Shown here: positions 20,692 through 30,314 of the stretch, in pieces | Layout of the letters: each line of letters begins with the position of its first letter | Position numbering within the stretch: position 1 is the stretch's first letter | Assembly (NCBI RefSeq): GCF_040939785.1 | Contig: NZ_CP162553.1 | Coordinates: 1,178,001 to 1,242,000 of the forward strand | Direction of reading: 5' to 3' | From: Bradyrhizobium lupini | GTDB taxonomy: Bacteria > Pseudomonadota > Alphaproteobacteria > Rhizobiales > Xanthobacteraceae | Length of the DNA: 64,000 nucleotides | Position numbers and translations under genes: made by a program | The notes under the pieces: model-generated | Database searches by the model: none | Seen by the model: only the letters and a program-made list of their open reading frames with translations | Told to the model about the DNA's origin: nothing

Positions 20692-20961
20692 TTAGCCGAT
20701 CTCGAAGTCCGCGCTTTGAGCGGCGTCCTCGCCATGCCCGTTGAAGGCCTTCAGGAAATATGTTCCCGGCTCGATAGCGTCGGGCAATCTGATGCGCAAC
20801 GCCCCGACGGGAACGGGTGATGCAACCCTGGTGACGGTCTCAGGAAGCTGCCGACCGCTTGCCTTCTCGACCAGCACCACCTTCGCGCCGACCATCAGCC
20901 TTTGATATTTGGCAACAACGACGCGATTCTCGATTTCGATGGAACTGATAACGGATTTCAT
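20692..20961 (-). CDS. Hypothetical protein, beta-rich
   Basis: Probable 89-residue protein starting MKSVISSIEIENR at 20961; an upstream in-frame start at 21027 gives an unlikely extension. The sequence alternates hydrophobic residues (VVVAKYQRLMVGAKVVLVEK, then GALRIRLPD, GTYFLKAF), suggesting a small Ig-like or beta-sandwich fold. No signal peptide and no family recognised. It lies between ccmI and the next unknown gene, all on the minus strand. Confidence 0.6.
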   Translation of the reverse strand: MKSVISSIEIENRVVVAKYQRLMVGAKVVLVEKASGRQLPETVTRVASPVPVGALRIRLPDAIEPGTYFLKAFNGHGEDAAQSADFEIG

Positions 20962-21061
20962 GCGCCCACAGATAGAAATATAAAAAACCTGCACGGCGAC
21001 CGTAGGGCCAGCCACCGACACCGTCAACCTGAAATTGTGACTACTGAAATATGCGCCTGGA

Positions 21062-22462
21062 TCAGCTAGCGCGCGACGATTTGCGCTCGCCCGTGGCCGC
21101 GTTCTCCGCGGCGCGGCTCATCAGCGAGGCATAATCATCGCCGAACAGCACCTGGCAGAAGCGGATCGCGGCCTGCACCTGCTGCTGCCGATAGGTGCGG
21201 ACCTTGTGATCGGCGCCGCGCAGCGACTGCACCAGCTGCTCAGTCGAACGCTCGACATATTGCTGGAGGTCGGAATAGGTGCGCAGTGTCACCTCGTTGA
21301 TCGCAAGCTCGCTCGCATAATTGCGGCAGGTGGCGACGAAATCGATCAGCGCGACGGTTTCCTCGACCTCGGTGCTGTCGATCCGCGCGCCCGGCGGAAT
21401 GTCCTTCTCGGCGCGCTGGCGCAGGATGCGGCGGACGCGGCCGGGAACACTGTCGATCTCGGATTGCAGCGCGTTAGAGATGTCGGCCCGGATCGAGGTC
21501 AACTGCTTGCCCCAGGCGGAATCGTTGCGCAGGTCGAGCTCGGTACGCAGGCCTCGCACGCCGTCGTGCAGCGTCTTGAGATTGGCGGCGACATTGTCGA
21601 AATGGCCGCGCTTGATGTCCATGCGCAGGATGGCCGCCACGCAGGACAGATCATGCAGCGCGATCGTGACGGCGACGCCATAGGGCGTTGCCGCAACACG
21701 GATCTCGTCGTCGGATGCGGCAATCTTGATGGCGAGGCGGATGATCTGCCACGGCGCGGTCATCCGCTGCACGACGATGGAGAGCGCGAAGGGCAGCATC
21801 TGCGGGGTCTGGAGGACGGGAATGTTGAGCGCTGCAGTCACCGATGCGATCTGGGCATCGCCGAAGGCGCGCAAAGAGCGCGGCAGCTTCTCGTTCAAGG
21901 TGGCAATGGCGTCGCGGACCGCGAGCACCGCCCCGCTCGAATAGAAGTCCTCGATCACGTTGGGCGGGCCAACGCGTGCGAGCGCACGCGACTTGTCGCC
22001 CCCGCCCGGCCCCGTCAGCTCGAAGATGGCATCCGCAGCGACCGCCTGGAGCTTCGAGGTCAGCGCTTCGACCTGGCCTGCGCTGTCGGCCGGCGTGCGC
22101 GCCAGCGCCGCCTCGAGTTCCTTCAGCTTGTCCGGAGCACCGTCGCGGCCGAGCCATTGCCAGATCGGAGCCAGCGAGGAGCGGCGGACCTGCCCGACCC
22201 GGATCGGAGCGCCTGCTTCGACGAGGAATGGTTCCAGCACCTGGAACAGCAGCCGCGACAGATCGTCCGTACGCGGCGGTGCGGCCTCGTCGGCTTCCGT
22301 CTTGCGGACAATCTTGCGCAGCTGATCGAGCACGAGGGTTGCCACGGCCGTGTCCTGGCCGCGCTCGAGCGCACGCTCGAACTCTCGCATCAGCAGCGCC
22401 TGCGCCTGCGGCGGGAGCTGCGCGAGATAGTCCCTCAGCCGCTCGATCGATGTCTGGCTCAT
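21062..22462 (-). CDS. Conserved hypothetical protein, helical
   Basis: A 466-residue, mostly helical, soluble protein with no signal peptide or membrane segment. I do not recognise a named family. It starts MSQTSIERLRDYLAQLP and has several long amphipathic helices. The middle includes a region around FELTGPGGGDKSRALAR. The C-terminal part (about 340-450) is rich in heptads and could be a coiled coil. The ORF is intact. It stands between a small unknown gene and a two-component kinase gene on the same strand. Confidence 0.75.
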   Translation of the reverse strand: MSQTSIERLRDYLAQLPPQAQALLMREFERALERGQDTAVATLVLDQLRKIVRKTEADEAAPPRTDDLSRLLFQVLEPFLVEAGAPIRVGQVRRSSLAPIWQWLGRDGAPDKLKELEAALARTPADSAGQVEALTSKLQAVAADAIFELTGPGGGDKSRALARVGPPNVIEDFYSSGAVLAVRDAIATLNEKLPRSLRAFGDAQIASVTAALNIPVLQTPQMLPFALSIVVQRMTAPWQIIRLAIKIAASDDEIRVAATPYGVAVTIALHDLSCVAAILRMDIKRGHFDNVAANLKTLHDGVRGLRTELDLRNDSAWGKQLTSIRADISNALQSEIDSVPGRVRRILRQRAEKDIPPGARIDSTEVEETVALIDFVATCRNYASELAINEVTLRTYSDLQQYVERSTEQLVQSLRGADHKVRTYRQQQVQAAIRFCQVLFGDDYASLMSRAAENAATGERKSSRAS

Positions 22463-22620
22463 GCGCCCGGGTAATGAACGGTAAATGGCGGACGTGGGAT
22501 CCGTCCTCCTCGATCATAGGTGGGGCCACTTAAGAAGCCGTTTAGGAAGTCGCTCCGAATACCCCTGGTTTCGTCCGGATCGGGGTGCCGCAAGCCAAAT
22601 AGTCGCGTCGGAACAAGGGA

Positions 22621-24041
22621 TTATATTCCGGGGAGGACCAGCTCCGCCCGCAGGCCCCCGTCGGTGCGCGGCCGAGGGAGAGGCTGCCGCCATAGAGCGC
22701 AGCGAGCTCGGTCACGATCGACAGTCCCAGGCCCGATCCGGGCTTGGACTCGTCGAGCCGCTGGCCGCGCCGTGAGACCTGGGTGCGCTCGGCCTCCGAC
22801 AGGCCGCGGCCGTCATCGTCGACGATGATATGCAGCCGCGGACCGATGCTCGCCTGCTGCGGCGCTTCCGCCAGAACTTCGATGAAGACCCGCGACGCCG
22901 CCCATTTGCAGGCGTTGTCGACGAGGTTGCCGACCATCTCCTCCAGATCCTGCCGCTCGCCGCGAAATTTCGCCGACGGATCGGCCTCGGCCTCGACCAC
23001 GATGCCGCGGCCGCGGTGGATCTTCTCCATGGTCCGCCGCAGTGCCTCGATGGCCGGTGCCACCTCCGTCACCGTCGCAACGACCGAGACCCGCGCCGCG
23101 ATGCGCGCGCGCTCGAGATGATGGGCGACCTGGTCGCGCATCACGTCGGCCTGCTCCATCACCTTGGCCGCGAACGGATCGGTGGCATGCGCGCCGGCCT
23201 CGTTCACGATGACCGAGAGCGGCGTCTTGATGGCGTGGGCGAGATTGCCGACATGGGTGCGCGCGCGCTCCACGATCTCGCGATTGGCGTCGATCAGCGC
23301 GTTGGTCTCGCGCGCCAGCGGTGCGATCTCGACCGGGAACTCGCCCTCGAGCCGCTCCGCCCGCCCGGACCGGATGTCGGCGATGGATTCGGAGATGCGC
23401 TTGAGCGGCGCGAGACCGAAGCGGACCTGAAACACGGTGGTCAGCAGCAACACGATACCGAGCGCGGTGAAGGTGCCGCCGAGGTAGTAATCGAAACTGC
23501 GCGTCTCGTCGAAAATCTCGGTGTCGTCACCGGCGACACTGACGAGAAATTTGCCGTCCGCGCCGAGATCGACCGGCCGCTCCACCATGCGCAGGTTCTG
23601 TCCCTCTGGACCGTCGACATAAGCGATCCGGATGCCCGCGGCTGTGAGCTCGGTGCCCTGCTCTTCAAGCTTTGGCAGCTTCTTGTCCCAGAGCGAGCGC
23701 GAGGAGCGCACCTCCGGCTTTTCGGTGTCGGTCCGCGTGATCTGCCAGTACCAGCCGGACAACGGCAATTCGAACAAGGGCTCGCCGAGCGACTGGAACT
23801 GGCGGTCCGGCGGCTCGTCGGGGGTGGCGACCTCGGCGATCAGCGTGCGGAGATAGAGATTGAGCCGGCGGTCGAAGGCGCGCTCGGTGGCGTTCTTGTA
23901 GACCGACGACAGCACCACGCCGGTGATGGCCAGGATCACGACGAGCCACGCGGTCGCCGACAGAAACAGGCGGTTCGCAAGCGAGCTGGCGGGCATCGGA
24001 ATGATCCCGGAGGCGCGGGGTGGCATGGCGTCGGAACTCAT
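22621..24041 (-). CDS. Sensor histidine kinase (PhoQ/FeuQ-like), frameshifted at C-terminus
   Basis: Inner-membrane kinase of about 473 residues. Helix 1 is at about 24-46, the periplasmic sensor at about 47-188, and helix 2 at about 189-207. HAMP follows, then HisKA with VGNLAHAIKTPLSVIVNEAG (His 269) and HATPase with DDDGRGLSEAE and GSGLGLSIV. After LSLGRAPTG the frame should continue GLRAELVLPGI and stop at 22621-22623. One G is missing at 22655-22659, which makes the given frame run on to 22542. The gene follows its response regulator by 76 nt. Confidence 0.87.
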
Positions 24042-24117
24042 GACCCGAACAAGGCCCCTGCTGCGCCGCCCGTCAAGCCAAGATACGTCTAGACGAGATA
24101 GTTCGAGACACCGCGCT

Positions 24118-24789
24118 TCAAGCGCCGGGGGCCGGCGGGGTCAGGAGATAGCCGAGGCCACGGACAGTCTGGATGATGTCGACGTCGAGCTTCTTGCGGA
24201 TGCGGCCGACGAAGACCTCGATCGTGTTGGAGTCGCGGTCGAAGTCCTGGTCGTAGAGATGCTCGACCAGCTCGGTACGGGACACGACACGCCCCGAATG
24301 GTGCATCAAGTAGGCCAGAAGCCGATATTCGTGCGACGTCATCTTGATGGGATTACCCGACACGCTGACCCGGCCGGTCCTGGTGTCGAGCGTGACGGGG
24401 CCGCAGGTCAGCTCGCTCTGGGCGTGGCCGGTGGAGCGGCGCAGCAGCGCGCGGATCCGCGCCAGCACCTCCTCCAGGTGGAACGGCTTTGCGACATAGT
24501 CGTCGGCACCGGCATCGAAGCCCTGGACCTTGTCGCTCCAGCGGTCGCGCGCGGTGAGGATCAGGACCGGCATGGTGCGGCCGTTGCGCCGCCAGGCCTC
24601 CAGCACCGAGATGCCGTCCTTCTTCGGCAGGCCGATGTCGAGCACCACGGCATCGTAGGGCTCGTTGTCACCGAGAAAATGCCCCTCCTCCCCGTCGAAG
24701 GCGCGATCGACGACATAGCCGGCGTCGGTCAGCGCCTTGGTAAGCTGGCGATTGAGATCGGGGTCGTCCTCAACGACGAGCAGGCGCAC
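24118..24789 (-). CDS. OmpR-family response regulator (PhoP/FeuP-like)
   Basis: A 223-residue response regulator, partner of the kinase downstream. The GTG at 24789 opens MRLLVVEDDP and has GGAGAG at proper spacing; the frame further upstream lacks family sequence. Phospho-acceptor Asp51 lies in AVVLDIGLPKKDG, with Lys in DDYVAKPFHLEEVL. The winged helix ends TIEVFVGRIRKKLDV and RGLGYLLTPP. The pair resembles PhoPQ- or FeuPQ-type envelope or metal sensing systems (inference). Confidence 0.92.
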   Translation of the reverse strand: MRLLVVEDDPDLNRQLTKALTDAGYVVDRAFDGEEGHFLGDNEPYDAVVLDIGLPKKDGISVLEAWRRNGRTMPVLILTARDRWSDKVQGFDAGADDYVAKPFHLEEVLARIRALLRRSTGHAQSELTCGPVTLDTRTGRVSVSGNPIKMTSHEYRLLAYLMHHSGRVVSRTELVEHLYDQDFDRDSNTIEVFVGRIRKKLDVDIIQTVRGLGYLLTPPAPGA

Positions 24790-24920
24790 GCTTCTCTCCA
24801 GAATTAGGCCGCATGAACACCTGCACAGATGAGCAATTCCGGCGTGAACTGAATATGAACACCGGGGAACCGGCCGCGTTACTTTTTGGTCATATCCGAC
24901 CAGTTCGCAGTCAACGCACT

Positions 24921-24963
24921 GCGCCCGCCATGCCACCGGACGAACCGACGGCATGGCGGGCGC
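24921..24963. repeat. Perfect 14-bp palindrome
   Basis: GCGCCCGCCATGCC at 24921-24934 pairs with GGCATGGCGGGCGC at 24950-24963 over a 15-nt loop. There is no T-tract on either strand. It lies between the small membrane protein gene and the response regulator gene, so it may be a repeat remnant or a weak terminator for the former. Confidence 0.7.
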
Positions 24964-25020
24964 AATGTGCCGCGTTACGCGGCGAGTCGGAAGGTGCAAA
25001 CCGTCCGGTCGATCTGCCGA

Positions 25021-25176
25021 TCAGGTCCGGAAGAACACGAACCAGATGACCGCGAGGATCAGGATCGCGAGCCCGGTTGATATGGCGAGCAGCGCCGCCA
25101 CCGACGGCCCAGGCTCGCCCTGGCGCGCCTCCGTCGGAGTTTCCACGATCTGACGTTGGTCTCGCGTGGTTGCCAT
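25021..25176 (-). CDS. Small single-helix membrane protein, likely stress-induced
   Basis: A 51-residue protein starting MATTRDQRQIVETPTEARQG at 25176. A single C-terminal membrane helix (about 27-49, VAALLAISTGLAILILAVIW) ends in FFRT. A perfect EcfG-type promoter (GGAAC-N16-CGTT, 25242-25266) points at it, so it is probably part of the general stress response. It is divergent from ku. The family is not recognised. An upstream in-frame start (25293) would overlap the promoter and is rejected. Confidence 0.7.
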   Translation of the reverse strand: MATTRDQRQIVETPTEARQGEPGPSVAALLAISTGLAILILAVIWFVFFRT

Positions 25177-25241
25177 GGTGACCTCAATTTCTGGCCGTCG
25201 CATCGGATGGCCGCGACTCCTCGCGGCGAATGTCCAGTGGC

Positions 25242-25266
25242 AACGCATGATCGGATATGATGTTCC
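25242..25266 (-). promoter_or_regulatory. EcfG-type stress promoter
   Basis: On the minus strand GGAAC (25266-25262), 16 nt, CGTT (25245-25242) matches the established sigma-EcfG consensus GGAAC-N16/17-CGTT exactly. It lies 66 nt upstream of the small membrane protein start. Confidence 0.7.
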
Positions 25267-25344
25267 GGTTTTTGCAGCCGGATCGGGCTGCAACCGCGCG
25301 CCGGGCGGCCGATTAACGCAGTTGCAAGATTCAGCGATCCGCCT

Positions 25345-25353
25345 TGCTATGAT
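25345..25353 (+). promoter_or_regulatory. Candidate extended -10 promoter for ku
   Basis: TGCTATGAT is an extended -10 (TGn-TATGAT) at 25345-25353, about 57 nt upstream of the ku ATG. No good -35 is spaced correctly; extended -10 promoters often do without one. Confidence 0.4.
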
Positions 25354-25409
25354 TCGGTGTTCCCCGATGGTATCTTCGTCTTCTGTCCCCGTTGCGTTTG
25401 GAGTAGCCC

Positions 25410-26393
25410 ATGGCCCCCCGCGCCAATTGGAAGGGTTTTCTGCGTTTGTCGCTCGTGACCTGCCCGGTCGCGCTCTATCCGGCCACTTCGGATACCGAGA
25501 AAGTCTCGTTCAACCAGATAAACCGCAAGACCGGCCACCGGATCAAGTACCTCAAGGTCGACGCCGAGACCGGTGACGAGGTGACTTCGGAGGACATCGT
25601 CAAGGGCTACAAGGTCGACACCGACACCTATATCGAGGTCACCAAGGACGAGCTCGACGACATCGCGCTGGAGTCCACCCACACGATCGAGATCGACGAG
25701 TTCGTACCGAAGACCGACATCGACAGCCGCTATCTGATCCGCCCCTACTATCTCGTGCCCGACGGCAAGGTCGGCCACGACGCATTTGCGGTGATCCGCG
25801 AGACGATCCGGAGCATGGACAAGGTCGCGATCGGCCGCGTGGTGCTGACCAACCGCGAGCACATCATCGCGCTGGAGCCGCTCGGGAGCGGCCTGATGGG
25901 GACGCTGCTGCGCTACCCCTACGAGGTGCGCGGCGAGAAGGACTATTTCGACGACATCCAGGACGTGAAGCTGACCAAGGACATGCTCGACCTTGCAAAG
26001 CACATCGTCGAGAAGAAGTCCGGCGCGTTCGAGCCTGAGCTGTTCGAGGACCATTACGAGACCGCACTGATCGACCTCATCAACAAGAAGCGCAGCGGCG
26101 CGCCCATCGCAGCAAAGGCCGCGCCCAAGACCAGCGGCAACGTTATCAACCTCATGGACGCGCTGAAGAAGAGCATCGCGAACGAGAAGGACGCAGGCCC
26201 CGCGGCGAAGGTGGCCAAGGACGTGACCAAGGACGCCGTCAAGGGCAAGAAGCCGAAGAAGCGCGTCGAAGGCCAGCGTGAGATGCTGCTGCCGATCACC
26301 GGCAAGGGCGGCAAGGACACTGCTGCGAAAGCCGCTCCCAAAAAGGCGGACAAGCCGGTGCGCGCGCCGGCCCGGGCGAAGAAGGCCGGCTAG
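25410..26393 (+). CDS. ku: Non-homologous end-joining protein Ku
   Basis: A 327-residue bacterial Ku. It binds DNA double-strand ends as a homodimer and recruits ligase LigD. The Ku core spans about residues 8-230 (for example FLRLSLVTCPVALYP, IEIDEFVPKTDID and IALEPLGSGLMGTLLRYPYE). The C-terminus (about 255-327) is a long lysine- and alanine-rich tail, typical of extended bacterial Ku and likely DNA-binding. No ligD lies in the window, so the ligase must be elsewhere. Intact. Confidence 0.96.
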   Translation: MAPRANWKGFLRLSLVTCPVALYPATSDTEKVSFNQINRKTGHRIKYLKVDAETGDEVTSEDIVKGYKVDTDTYIEVTKDELDDIALESTHTIEIDEFVPKTDIDSRYLIRPYYLVPDGKVGHDAFAVIRETIRSMDKVAIGRVVLTNREHIIALEPLGSGLMGTLLRYPYEVRGEKDYFDDIQDVKLTKDMLDLAKHIVEKKSGAFEPELFEDHYETALIDLINKKRSGAPIAAKAAPKTSGNVINLMDALKKSIANEKDAGPAAKVAKDVTKDAVKGKKPKKRVEGQREMLLPITGKGGKDTAAKAAPKKADKPVRAPARAKKAG

Positions 26394-26450
26394 CGGTATC
26401 GCACAGCGCCGACGCCGTGATGCTGCCCCTCGTCGATCGGCCGACCTGAC

Positions 26451-26687
26451 ATGCCCTGGTCGACCGCGTTCGACGAACCCATCTCGTTACGTGGCGGGCG
26501 CAAGCTGCGGACGCTGCAAGAAGCTGCCGATCACATCATGCGACTGCCCGAGGATACGCAGGATGCGAGCCACTGGCAGACCGCGATCGAAACCCTGATC
26601 AACGCGGCCGAGACCGGCGGCGGCTGGATGATGTTCGCCCGCATCGCGGTGTTGCGGGCGCTGAATGCGGACGGTCGGCGCGAGTGA
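26451..26687 (+). CDS. Small conserved hypothetical protein
   Basis: A 78-residue soluble protein, MPWSTAFDEPISLRGGRKL..., with a helix-rich middle (TLQEAADHIMRLPEDTQ) and WQTAIETLINAAETGG. Proteins of this kind (MPW..FDEPI..GGR.L.TL..A...I..LP) are, from memory, abundant paralogues in bradyrhizobia. Function unknown. It lies 57 nt after ku on the same strand and may share its transcript. Confidence 0.7.
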   Translation: MPWSTAFDEPISLRGGRKLRTLQEAADHIMRLPEDTQDASHWQTAIETLINAAETGGGWMMFARIAVLRALNADGRRE

Positions 26688-26856
26688 GCCGGGCGCCCCG
26701 CTCGAGAACAGGCTCAACAATCCGTTAAGTCAAGCCGCGCTTTCAGCGTCTGCCTGCGGCCGGAGGGCACGTAATCCTACGGAAGACAAAATTAACCGAC
26801 GCTTCCCGCTCAGCGCAGCATCGTCGCCCCTCGATTGAACTCGGGGTTGCAGGCTC

Positions 26857-27039
26857 GTGAAGCAGCAGGACGCCAGAAAGAATTACATCGGCATCGTCAA
26901 CGACGCGGCCGAGGAAGAAAGCCTGGCCGGCAGCTCCGCGCGAGCGCAGCCGTCCGTGGTCAGCTATCTGGTCGGACGTCTGGCGATAGTGCTGAAACGC
27001 TCCAGCAAGGCCGCACCGGAACGCCAGATCTCGTCCTGA
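26857..27039 (+). CDS. Possible small protein
   Basis: A 60-codon frame with a GTG start (MKQQDARKNYIGIVNDAAEE...). Composition is plausible for a soluble helical peptide. The ribosome site is poor and no family is recognised. Could be spurious. Confidence 0.3.
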   Translation: MKQQDARKNYIGIVNDAAEEESLAGSSARAQPSVVSYLVGRLAIVLKRSSKAAPERQISS

Positions 27040-27231
27040 GACGGGATGACGACATCGCCAAATGCGTCCGAATTGGGTGACGAAACCTTAAGTCAATCGA
27101 TGTCACCATATCAAACGGCAGGTGAGGACCATCCGCCCTGCGTTTTGGCGCGCTCACGAAAACTTAGTGAATCAATTTACCATTCCGAAAACGGCACCGG
27201 CCTAGGTTGGACGGATGAACAGGAGTTGACG

Positions 27232-27396
27232 ATGACTTTGCTCAAGTCATTTCTTGCCGACGAAAATGGTGCCACCGCCATCGAGTATTGTCTGATCGCC
27301 ACCGGCATCGCGTTCGCGATCATCACGGCCGTGAACAACACGGGCAGCGCACTCCTGAGCAGCAAATTCAACTCGATCAGCGCGGCGATGAAGTAG
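27232..27396 (+). CDS. Flp/Fap-type pilin
   Basis: A 54-residue Flp-type pilin precursor. The ATG at 27232 has AGGAG in front. The short leader MTLLKSFLADENG is followed by the prepilin processing site G/ATAIEY, with Glu and Tyr at mature positions 5 and 6, then the hydrophobic helix (CLIATGIAFAIITAVN) and a short tail. Tad machinery would process and assemble it; no cpa/tad genes lie here, so it is an orphan pilin copy. The Cys after EY is unusual. Confidence 0.9.
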   Translation: MTLLKSFLADENGATAIEYCLIATGIAFAIITAVNNTGSALLSSKFNSISAAMK

Positions 27397-27581
27397 CCGG
27401 CATAGCCGGCGCGCCGCAATCGCATCAGCACGAATCCGCGTGCAGCGCGCCGGATGATAGGCTCCTCCTTCCGATGCGGCGGCGACCCCAGTTTGATTTT
27501 CGCGAAGTTCGCATTATTGGCGTTGTGTCGCGCGGTTGCGCTGTCGTAGAGCGTAAGCTCAAACTCTAGCGGCCCTATGAC

Positions 27582-29143
27582 ATGATTCCTTCCGACAAGC
27601 CGACCTCGACAATCTGGGCTCGTCTTGGCTCGGACCGATCGACGCCGATCAGCGTTCTTGCTGTCCTGGCGGCCCTGTCGTTTCTTCCGGTGCTGCTGAC
27701 CCCTATCCCCGCGATGGTCGACTATCCCAATCATCTCGCCCGGATGTACATTCTGAGCCAGAACGGCACTCCCAATGCCAATCCGTATTACGAAGTGGCC
27801 TGGGCATTCTATCCCAACCTTGGAATGGATCTGCTGGTCCCGCAAATGGCGCGGCTGATCAACGTCGAGAACGCCACGCGCCTGTTTCTGCTCCTGAGCC
27901 AATTGCTGATCGTCGGAGGCGCGCTTTTGCTCGAATGGGCCCGGAAGGGACGGGTCCATCTCGCCGGCTTTGCGGCGCTCGCTTTCCTTTATTGTCTGCC
28001 GTTCAGCTGGGGCTTCGTGAATTTCGAGTTCGGACTGGGCCTCGCTCTTTGCGGCATCGCCGTCTATCTGATGCTCGCGGAGCGCCCATGGCCACTGCGT
28101 TTCGTCGTCAACATGGTCTTCGTCGCTGCGCTGTTTGCAGCACATTTCTTCTCCCTCGGCGTCTATGGCGCGACGCTCGGCGTCTACGAGCTCTCGCGCA
28201 TCCGCCATGGGCGAAGGTCGTACGGGGTCGCCGCCGCGCGGCTCGGCGCGTTGGCCATACCGACGCTTGCCCTCTTTGGGATCATGCGCATGACCGCGGG
28301 ATCGATCGGAAGCGAAGGAACGAGCTGGTTCATCGGATTCAAGCCGATCTGGCCGTTGCGCATCATGAACGGTTACAATCTGACGATCGCAGCGGCGACC
28401 GGGCTTACGCTGATGGTCTCGCTGTTCTTCGCCGCAAGACGCGGCGTCCTCAAGCTCGAAACAGCCGGGACCTGGCTCGCGATCGGCTTCGCGCTGCTCT
28501 ACGTCGTCATTCCCTCGAAGCTGTTCGGAACCTCGTTCGTCGACCTGCGCGTCATTCCCGCTGCGGCTCTGATCCTGCCGGCCTTCTGCTCGCTGACGCT
28601 GCCCAGCCGGGCGTGGAGAATGGCAGCGCTCGCCGCGATCAGTGGCGCCATACTGATCAATCTCGCCGTCGTGCTCACGGTGTGGCTGCCTTACCGCACC
28701 GACTATGCGGCCATCGTCGAGTCGTTCCACAAGATCGATCGCGGCTCGCGCATCCTCGTCGCCAGCACGGACGACAATGGAGACCCGCCCTTCGCCGACC
28801 TCACCTCATATCCGATGTACTATGCACCTACGCTGGCCGTGCACTATGCCAACGCGTTCGTGCCCAATCTATTCACGGAAGCGGGCAAGCAGCCCGTGCG
28901 GCCACGCGAGGACGTGCGCCGTCTTGCCATTCCCTACGGGGGCCGGTGCCGCTGGGCGTGCTTACCGCGATTGCGGCAAGCCGGCCGCCGGCAGGCGTTC
29001 CGCCGTTCGTCCGCACCTGGCATCAGGACTTCGACTATCTCTATGTCCTCGGGCCGCGAGCCGCAAACCCGCTGCCGGATCTGCTGGAAGCGCTGGACAC
29101 CTCTGAGCGATTTGTTCTCTACAAGATCCGCCGCAAGTCCTAG
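27582..29143 (+). CDS. Polytopic membrane protein, glycosyltransferase-39-like, frameshifted
   Basis: Inner-membrane protein of about 520 residues with roughly ten hydrophobic segments. MVDYPNHLARMYIL at about 47-60 sits in the first periplasmic loop, where ArnT/PMT-type glycosyltransferases carry acidic residues. It probably acts on polyprenyl-linked sugars (inference). At 28938-28942 (GGGGG) a base is missing: after RLAIPYGG the expected PVPLGVLTAIAA continues in another frame, ending KIRRKS at 29143. It is followed by a GtrB-like transferase, a methyltransferase and another membrane protein, forming an envelope-glycan group. Confidence 0.72.
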
Positions 29144-29318
29144 ACCGCAAGTCCTAGGCCGAAGCCGCGGCTGCCCAGCGTGGTTAATCGGGCATCACCA
29201 TCTGCACCCGCCTTTTGGAAGCCACTGCGGTGCCCCATATCCTTAATGGTTGTGGCAAGGCGACCTTAACCACCGCCGGCATAGACTTCCGCTCCTGCAA
29301 CGAGTTGGACTCTCTCGC

Positions 29319-30314
29319 ATGGCGGCCAATTTCCAGTCGATCCGCTACAGCCTCGTCATCCCCGTGTTCAACGAGGAAGCCGTTCTGCCGGTGCTGCTGC
29401 GCAGGCTCGACCTGGTCTTGTCCCGGCTCGACGGGCCGGCAGAGGCGATCTTCGTTGACGACGGCAGCAGCGATTCCAGTTCGATCGTGCTACAGGCGCT
29501 CGCCACGCGCGACCCGCGCTTTCGCTATATCGGCCTGTCGCGAAATTTCGGGCATCAGATCGCCATCACCGCCGGCATGGACGCCGCGCAAGGTGAAGCG
29601 ATCATCGTCATGGATGCCGATTTGCAGGATCCGCCCGAAGTGATCGAGCAATTGATCGCAAAATGGCAGGAAGGCAACGACATCGTCCACGCCCGCCGCC
29701 TGTCGCGCGACGGCGAAAGCCGATTCAAGCGCGCGACCGCGCATCTGTTCTACCGGCTTCTCGGCAGGATGTCCTCGGTCGGCATCCCCGCCGACGTCGG
29801 CGACTTCCGCCTGATCGATCGCAAGGTGCTCGACGCGCTTCGGCAGATGCCGGAGCAGGACCGCTTCGTACGCGGCATGATCGCCTGGCTCGGCTTCCGG
29901 CAGGCGGAGGTCACCTTCCACCGCCTCGAGCGAGCAGCGGGCGAGACCAAATATCCGCTGTTCAAGATGCTGCGGCTCGCGATGAACGCCGCGCTCGGCT
30001 TTTCCGATCTGCCCTTGCGCCTGGCAATCTGGTGCGGATTGACGGTCTCAGGTCTGGCACTGCTCTATGGCGGCTGGGTGATCCTGTTGTGGCTTAGCAA
30101 CGATAGTCATCTCGTGACCGGCTGGTCCTCGACGATGGTCGTCGTGTCCCTGCTGTGTGGAATGAACATGCTGATGACGGGTATCGTGGGGCTTTACGTC
30201 GGCCGCATCCATGCCGAGGTGAAACGTCGACCGCTCTACGTGGTGCAGACCCGCGCAGGCTTCGACCGCAACGAGGCGGCAGCCGCACCCGCGATCCACG
30301 CCGTCAACGAGTGA
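29319..30314 (+). CDS. GtrB/DPM1-type glycosyltransferase
   Basis: A 331-residue family 2 glycosyltransferase that moves a sugar from a nucleotide donor to undecaprenyl phosphate at the inner membrane. The GT-A core (about 10-230) has LVIPVFNEEAVLP, FVDDGSSDSS and the DXD-type motif VMDADLQDPPEV. Two C-terminal membrane helices (about 238-262 and 275-298) match GtrB/Dpm1-like proteins. The ATG at 29319 is used because upstream in-frame sequence lacks family similarity. It likely supplies the lipid-linked sugar used by the neighbouring polytopic proteins. Confidence 0.9.
   Translation: MAANFQSIRYSLVIPVFNEEAVLPVLLRRLDLVLSRLDGPAEAIFVDDGSSDSSSIVLQALATRDPRFRYIGLSRNFGHQIAITAGMDAAQGEAIIVMDADLQDPPEVIEQLIAKWQEGNDIVHARRLSRDGESRFKRATAHLFYRLLGRMSSVGIPADVGDFRLIDRKVLDALRQMPEQDRFVRGMIAWLGFRQAEVTFHRLERAAGETKYPLFKMLRLAMNAALGFSDLPLRLAIWCGLTVSGLALLYGGWVILLWLSNDSHLVTGWSSTMVVVSLLCGMNMLMTGIVGLYVGRIHAEVKRRPLYVVQTRAGFDRNEAAAAPAIHAVNE

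Noticed and set aside
24866..24885. GGAAC...CGTT near 24868 as an EcfG promoter
   Set aside because: Spacing is only 6 nt instead of 16-17.
27177..28730. 517-codon minus-strand ORF
   Set aside because: Covers the pilin and membrane protein genes in antisense; charged low-complexity sequence.
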